Shown in pieces: positions 43,321 through 46,607 of a DNA stretch of 46,607 nucleotides; within the stretch, counting starts at the first letter, position 1; each line of letters starts with the position of its first letter. The position numbers and the translations under genes were made by a program. This stretch comes from Planctomycetota bacterium. GTDB taxonomy: Bacteria > Planctomycetota > Planctomycetia > Gemmatales > Gemmataceae. The DNA lies in the NCBI GenBank assembly GCA_021781415.1, contig JAJXWW010000192.1, positions 1 to 46,607 on the forward strand. The letters run 5' to 3'. The notes beneath the pieces were generated by a model that saw only the letters and a list, made by a program, of their open reading frames with translations, did not search any database and was not told the DNA's origin.

Positions 43321-45612
43321 ATGATCGCGCGCCGAACGCTATTCGTCGTGGCCCTTTTTGTCTTCACATCTCCCACTTTTGCCGCCGACTTGCCGAGAAT
43401 CGACGTGGAGAGGCAACCTTTGGCGGCGCAGGCACGGCGCGTCGCCGACGCTTTGGCTTTGCTTGGCGAGCCGCTTTCCGATGTCGAACGCCAGGCTCTG
43501 CGCGCCGCCGCAACCGCGGCCGACGAGAAGAAGTCGGTCGCGGCTATTCAGGATATATTCGACAAACATTGTCTCGCTTTCGTCCGTGTGTCAAAGGATA
43601 AGAAGGTGGAGACGCGACAGGGGCCGGCGAAGCCGCAACTCGCCGAACAAGGGTGGCGCGTTTTCCTCGTCAAAGTCCACAATGAAGCGAACGTTGCCGA
43701 CACCGCCCTTGGCGCGACCAGTCCGAACGCTCTGCCCCTCACCAAGTCATCGAGTGGTCGGCCCGATCCGAAGGTGGTATCGGTCGGCGAAGTCGGCAAA
43801 CGATTTCTCGACACGATGATGTACGACGCGCAGCCCTTGAATCGCAATCTCTCCGGCCTGGAATTGGAATATCGCATCGTCCAGTTGTATTGTCGCGATT
43901 CGGGACGGAAGGAGGCGACGTTCCAATTTAACCTGAACGAGGGAAAAAAAGTTGTAGCCTCCGGTCCTCCGCTGCGCATCGATTTCGAGGCGTTGCCGGC
44001 CGTTTTGGTGCGATTGCATGTTCTCGACGACGATGGGCGCTCCCAGCGCGACGGCCGGGGTATAGTGGCGGCTTTCACGTTCCGCGATGCCTTGGGGCGC
44101 GTCTATCCCTCGACGAGCCGACGCCTGGCCCCCGACTTTAAGTTCCATCAGCAAATCTATCGCGCGGACGGTGAAACCCTCGCACTCCAGCCGGGCAAAT
44201 ACGAAGTGGAATACGCGCGCGGTCCGGAATATCTCCTTCTGCGCAAAACGATCGTCGTTCCCAACGCCGCCACCCACGACGAAACGTTTCGCCTCAAACG
44301 CTGGATTCATCCCGCCGCCAAGGGATGGTACTCCGGCGATCATCACATTCACGCCGCCGGCTGCGCTCACTACGAAAGCCCAACCGAAGGCGTCACACCG
44401 GAAGACATGATGCGTCACGTCCTGGGCGAAGATCTCAACGTCGGCTGCTGTCTCAGTTGGGGGCCATGCTGGTATCACCAGAAGCGCTATTTCGAGGGCA
44501 AGGTCCATGCGCTTTCCACGCCGAACCATTTGCTTCGCTACGATGTGGAAGTGTCCGGCTTCCCGTCGAGTCATTGCGGACACATCTGTTTGCTGCGTCT
44601 GCGCGAACAGGATTATCCGAATACCAAGCTGATCGCCGATTGGCCGAGTTGGGATCTCCCCATCTTTAAGTGGGCCAAAGCGCAGGGTGGCGTCGTCGGG
44701 TTCGCCCATAGCGGCTGGGGACTCGATGTGGGACCGACCAAGGAATTGCCCAATTATCTTATACCGCCCATGTCCGGCATCGGCGCGAACGAATACATCG
44801 TGGACGTGACCGAACGCGCTTGCGATTTTATCTCGACGGTAGATACCCCATCGGTATGGGAGTTGAATATCTGGTATCACACGTTGAACTGTGGCTATCG
44901 GTGTCGCATCAGCGGCGAGACGGATTTCCCGTGCATTTACGGCGAGCGTGTCGGCCTGGGCCGCAGCTACGTCCACCTCGACGGCAAACTCGATTTCGAC
45001 GACTGGGTCGAGGGGATCAAACGCGGGCGCTGTTATGTCAGCGACGGTAAAAGCCATTTGATGGATTTTTCGGTCAACGGCGTGGCGGTCGGCGCGAAGA
45101 ACAGCGAGGTGAAACTGGCCGAGCCGGCGAAGGTGGAAATCAAAGCGAAAGTGGCCGCACTGCTGGAGCCGAAGCCAACCCCAGAGACCGAGAAAATTCG
45201 ACAGACGCCCCTCGATCGCAAGCCCTATTGGGATCTGGAACGCGCTCGCATCGGCACGTCGCGCACCGTGCCCGTCGAGGTCGTGGTCAACGGCCAACCT
45301 GTGGCGCGGAAGGAAATCGTCGCCGACGGCTCCGAACGAGAGGTCAGCTTTCACATACCGATCGAGGCCAGCAGCTGGGTTGCCCTGCGCATCCTGCCAT
45401 CGAGCCATACCAATCCCGTGTTTGTGATGGTAGGCGACAAGCCGATTCGCGCTAGCAAACGCTCGGTGGAATGGTGCTTGAAAGCGGTAGATAAGTGTTG
45501 GGAGCGAAAGCAAAACGCCATTCGCAAGGAAGAACGTCCCGCTGCCGAAGAGGCTTTCGATCGGGCGCGAGCCGCTTACAAAAAAATCCTGAAAGAGACG
45601 ACGCGAGAATGA
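43321..45612 (+). CDS. Secreted CehA/McbA-type PHP metallohydrolase
   Basis: 763 residues. GGAGG lies 8 to 9 bases before the ATG. A signal peptide is clear (MIARRTLFVVALFVFTSPTFAA). Residues 25 to 320 are a planctomycete-type beta-rich region ending in carboxypeptidase-like KYEVEYARGPEYLLLRKTI. The PHP-type metal site begins at GDHHIHAAGC (His341, 342, 344), continues with VVGFAHSGWG and ends near GRSYVHLDG with GRCYVSDGK. CehA/McbA family members cleave esters, amides or phosphoesters; the substrate here is unknown. The N-terminal region is repeated as a separate secreted protein in the next gene. Confidence 0.84.
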   Translation: MIARRTLFVVALFVFTSPTFAADLPRIDVERQPLAAQARRVADALALLGEPLSDVERQALRAAATAADEKKSVAAIQDIFDKHCLAFVRVSKDKKVETRQGPAKPQLAEQGWRVFLVKVHNEANVADTALGATSPNALPLTKSSSGRPDPKVVSVGEVGKRFLDTMMYDAQPLNRNLSGLELEYRIVQLYCRDSGRKEATFQFNLNEGKKVVASGPPLRIDFEALPAVLVRLHVLDDDGRSQRDGRGIVAAFTFRDALGRVYPSTSRRLAPDFKFHQQIYRADGETLALQPGKYEVEYARGPEYLLLRKTIVVPNAATHDETFRLKRWIHPAAKGWYSGDHHIHAAGCAHYESPTEGVTPEDMMRHVLGEDLNVGCCLSWGPCWYHQKRYFEGKVHALSTPNHLLRYDVEVSGFPSSHCGHICLLRLREQDYPNTKLIADWPSWDLPIFKWAKAQGGVVGFAHSGWGLDVGPTKELPNYLIPPMSGIGANEYIVDVTERACDFISTVDTPSVWELNIWYHTLNCGYRCRISGETDFPCIYGERVGLGRSYVHLDGKLDFDDWVEGIKRGRCYVSDGKSHLMDFSVNGVAVGAKNSEVKLAEPAKVEIKAKVAALLEPKPTPETEKIRQTPLDRKPYWDLERARIGTSRTVPVEVVVNGQPVARKEIVADGSEREVSFHIPIEASSWVALRILPSSHTNPVFVMVGDKPIRASKRSVEWCLKAVDKCWERKQNAIRKEERPAAEEAFDRARAAYKKILKETTRE

Positions 45613-45691
45613 AGTCAACTGCTCGTTTGGCTATCCCTTGTATAGCCTTTGTCTCCTCCCCGCTCGGGAAAGATACTCGAAGGTCGAACCC

Positions 45692-46345
45692 ATGATTTAC
45701 CGATTGGTTCTCACTCTGCCGCTGTTGTCGATCGCCATCTCCTCATCTGCGGCTCGATCTGAGCTGCCGCTCGTTGCCGACGTGGAATGGGCAACGGTGC
45801 GCGAACACAGCCGCCGCTTTCTGGCGATGGTGGATCGAAACGCTGCGATTCTGCCGAGGAAAACCGCTCACGAGCTGAGGGCGCTCTTGCAGCGAGACCC
45901 GAAGGACGCGGCAGTTGCTTGCGAAGCCGTGCAGAAACTTCTCGATCCGCTCTGTCTGCTGGCAATTCAAATCAACGCCGAGAGCCGGGTGAAGGTGGAG
46001 CGTGGACCAGCCGTTGTACCCTTGCGTCTTAAGCGAGCAACCTGGGTTCTCATCAAGGTTCAAAACGACGGCGGCGTCACGCACAAGCTGCGCATGAACG
46101 GCCCGGAGATCATTCACCCAGATGAGAGCGGGGAAGGCCGTTGGCTGGAAGCGACCTTGCCCAGTTCCGCCCCCATGACCCCGGAGTTGAGCGGAGTCCG
46201 TTTGGAATATCGCGTTCTTCGATTGCTGCCGCTCGAAGCCGGGAAAAGAGAAGCGACGTTTCAGTTTGATGTCGGACAGGGAACTCAGGATCTCGGCTTC
46301 CGCGCCGAAACGTCGATTCTCTTCTCCATCGACAAACGGAATTGA
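45692..46345 (+). CDS. Secreted paralogue of the CehA-type N-terminal domain
   Basis: 217 residues with a signal peptide (MIYRLVLTLPLLSIAISSSA). It aligns by eye with residues 35 to 200 of the preceding protein: LDPLCLLAIQINAESRVKVE matches FDKHCLAFVRVSKDKKVETR, then WVLIKVQNDGGVTHKL matches RVFLVKVHNEANVADT, and GKREATFQFDVGQG matches GRKEATFQFNLNEG. It has no metal-site motif. Probably a binding module made as a separate protein. It begins 79 bases after the hydrolase gene and may share its transcript. Function unknown. Confidence 0.75.
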   Translation: MIYRLVLTLPLLSIAISSSAARSELPLVADVEWATVREHSRRFLAMVDRNAAILPRKTAHELRALLQRDPKDAAVACEAVQKLLDPLCLLAIQINAESRVKVERGPAVVPLRLKRATWVLIKVQNDGGVTHKLRMNGPEIIHPDESGEGRWLEATLPSSAPMTPELSGVRLEYRVLRLLPLEAGKREATFQFDVGQGTQDLGFRAETSILFSIDKRN

Positions 46346-46480
46346 ATGGGATTTACCTTCTCCGCACCCAACGCATCCGCTTTTGTCGGTTTGGCAAGGC
46401 ATTGCAAGCCGCGCCGACAAGCGTTACCTTGAACCAATCATCCGCGATCGGTCGCCCTCTTCGTAATCGAGAGGTACCCC

Positions 46481-46607
46481 ATGCGCAAACTGTTGACCGT
46501 CTTGCTGTCGAGTTGGATTGTTCTTCTGTTTACGGCCGTCTCCGTGCGTGCCGAGGAAGTCGAGGATTTTCTCCGCACCCGCGACGTGATCTATGGCCGC
46601 AAGGCGG
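46481..46607 (+). CDS. Start of a secreted protein (cut by the window end)
   Basis: 42 codons to the end of the window. GAGAGG lies about 7 bases before the ATG. MRKLLTVLLSSWIVLLFTAV is a signal peptide with likely cleavage after VRAEE. The next residues, FLRTRDVIYGRKA, resemble the start of secreted alpha/beta hydrolases of planctomycetes; this is a guess from a short segment. Confidence 0.6.
   Translation, partial: MRKLLTVLLSSWIVLLFTAVSVRAEEVEDFLRTRDVIYGRKA

Noticed and set aside
43747..45618. 623-codon frame antisense to the metallohydrolase gene
   Set aside because: It mirrors the coding strand of a secreted enzyme with clear signal peptide and metal site; no motif or start context of its own.
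1..46607. CRISPR arrays, tRNA, rRNA and transposase genes
   Set aside because: No regularly spaced repeats of proper length, no cloverleaf-like or rRNA segments and no transposase motifs were recognised by eye.

Overview
The window looks like a chromosome segment of a GC-rich planctomycete, most likely of the Gemmataceae type. This is inferred from gene content: an extended acyl carrier protein in a fatty-acid/polyketide-like cluster, GH3-type acyl ligases, a CehA/McbA-type metallohydrolase, Uma2 proteins, truncated STAND ATPases and several short GC-rich hairpin repeats. I saw no rRNA, tRNA, CRISPR array, transposase or integrase.

Layout. (1) 78-9308, minus strand: a compact run lysR - gltB - protein phosphatase - Uma2 - nucleotidyltransferase - gltD, so the two glutamate synthase subunits are separated by three accessory genes. 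The upstream region (9309-9648) holds a LysR-type dyad and five helically spaced CGTTGCAACG-like sites. (2) 9649-16853: an accessory island. A small coiled-coil protein and a STAND ATPase cut off after its P-loop are followed by an 1135-residue protein that fuses an ORC/STAND-type AAA ATPase to a HerA/FtsK-type ATPase. Then come a MazF-like toxin without a visible antitoxin, a DUF2971 protein and an unknown protein. This is the best candidate for an undescribed (possibly defence) system. (3) 16854-24937: an eight-gene type II fatty-acid/polyketide-like cluster: two FabZ-like dehydratases, FabG, a long ACP, a ketosynthase pair in which one partner has lost its catalytic Cys and one His (chain-length-factor-like), a membrane-anchored alpha/beta hydrolase and a GH3-type acyl ligase. 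A promoter with an overlapping dyad precedes it. (4) 25001-27387: a ComEA-like protein and two tandem MNT/HEPN modules, a 789-bp duplication with conserved ends and a divergent middle. (5) 27520-32401, minus strand: threonine synthase, an ABC exporter pair and a ceramidase-like membrane hydrolase. (6) 32595-38522: a GT-C-like membrane protein with TPR repeats and a CtpE-like P-type ATPase. (7) 38554-42825: a DUF433/DUF5615 toxin-antitoxin pair, an orphan second DUF433, a DinG-like helicase lacking one expected Fe-S cysteine, and a degenerate GH3 paralogue on the opposite strand. (8) 43321-46607: a secreted CehA-type metallohydrolase, a secreted paralogue of its N-terminal domain and the start of another secreted protein.

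Working together. The glt genes assimilate ammonia into glutamate under probable LysR control. The lipid cluster should build an acyl chain on its ACP and release or transfer it through the hydrolase or the GH3 ligase. The rest is a mix of housekeeping and defence or toxin modules that show repeated local duplication. All functional calls come from motif recognition by eye; no database search was run.
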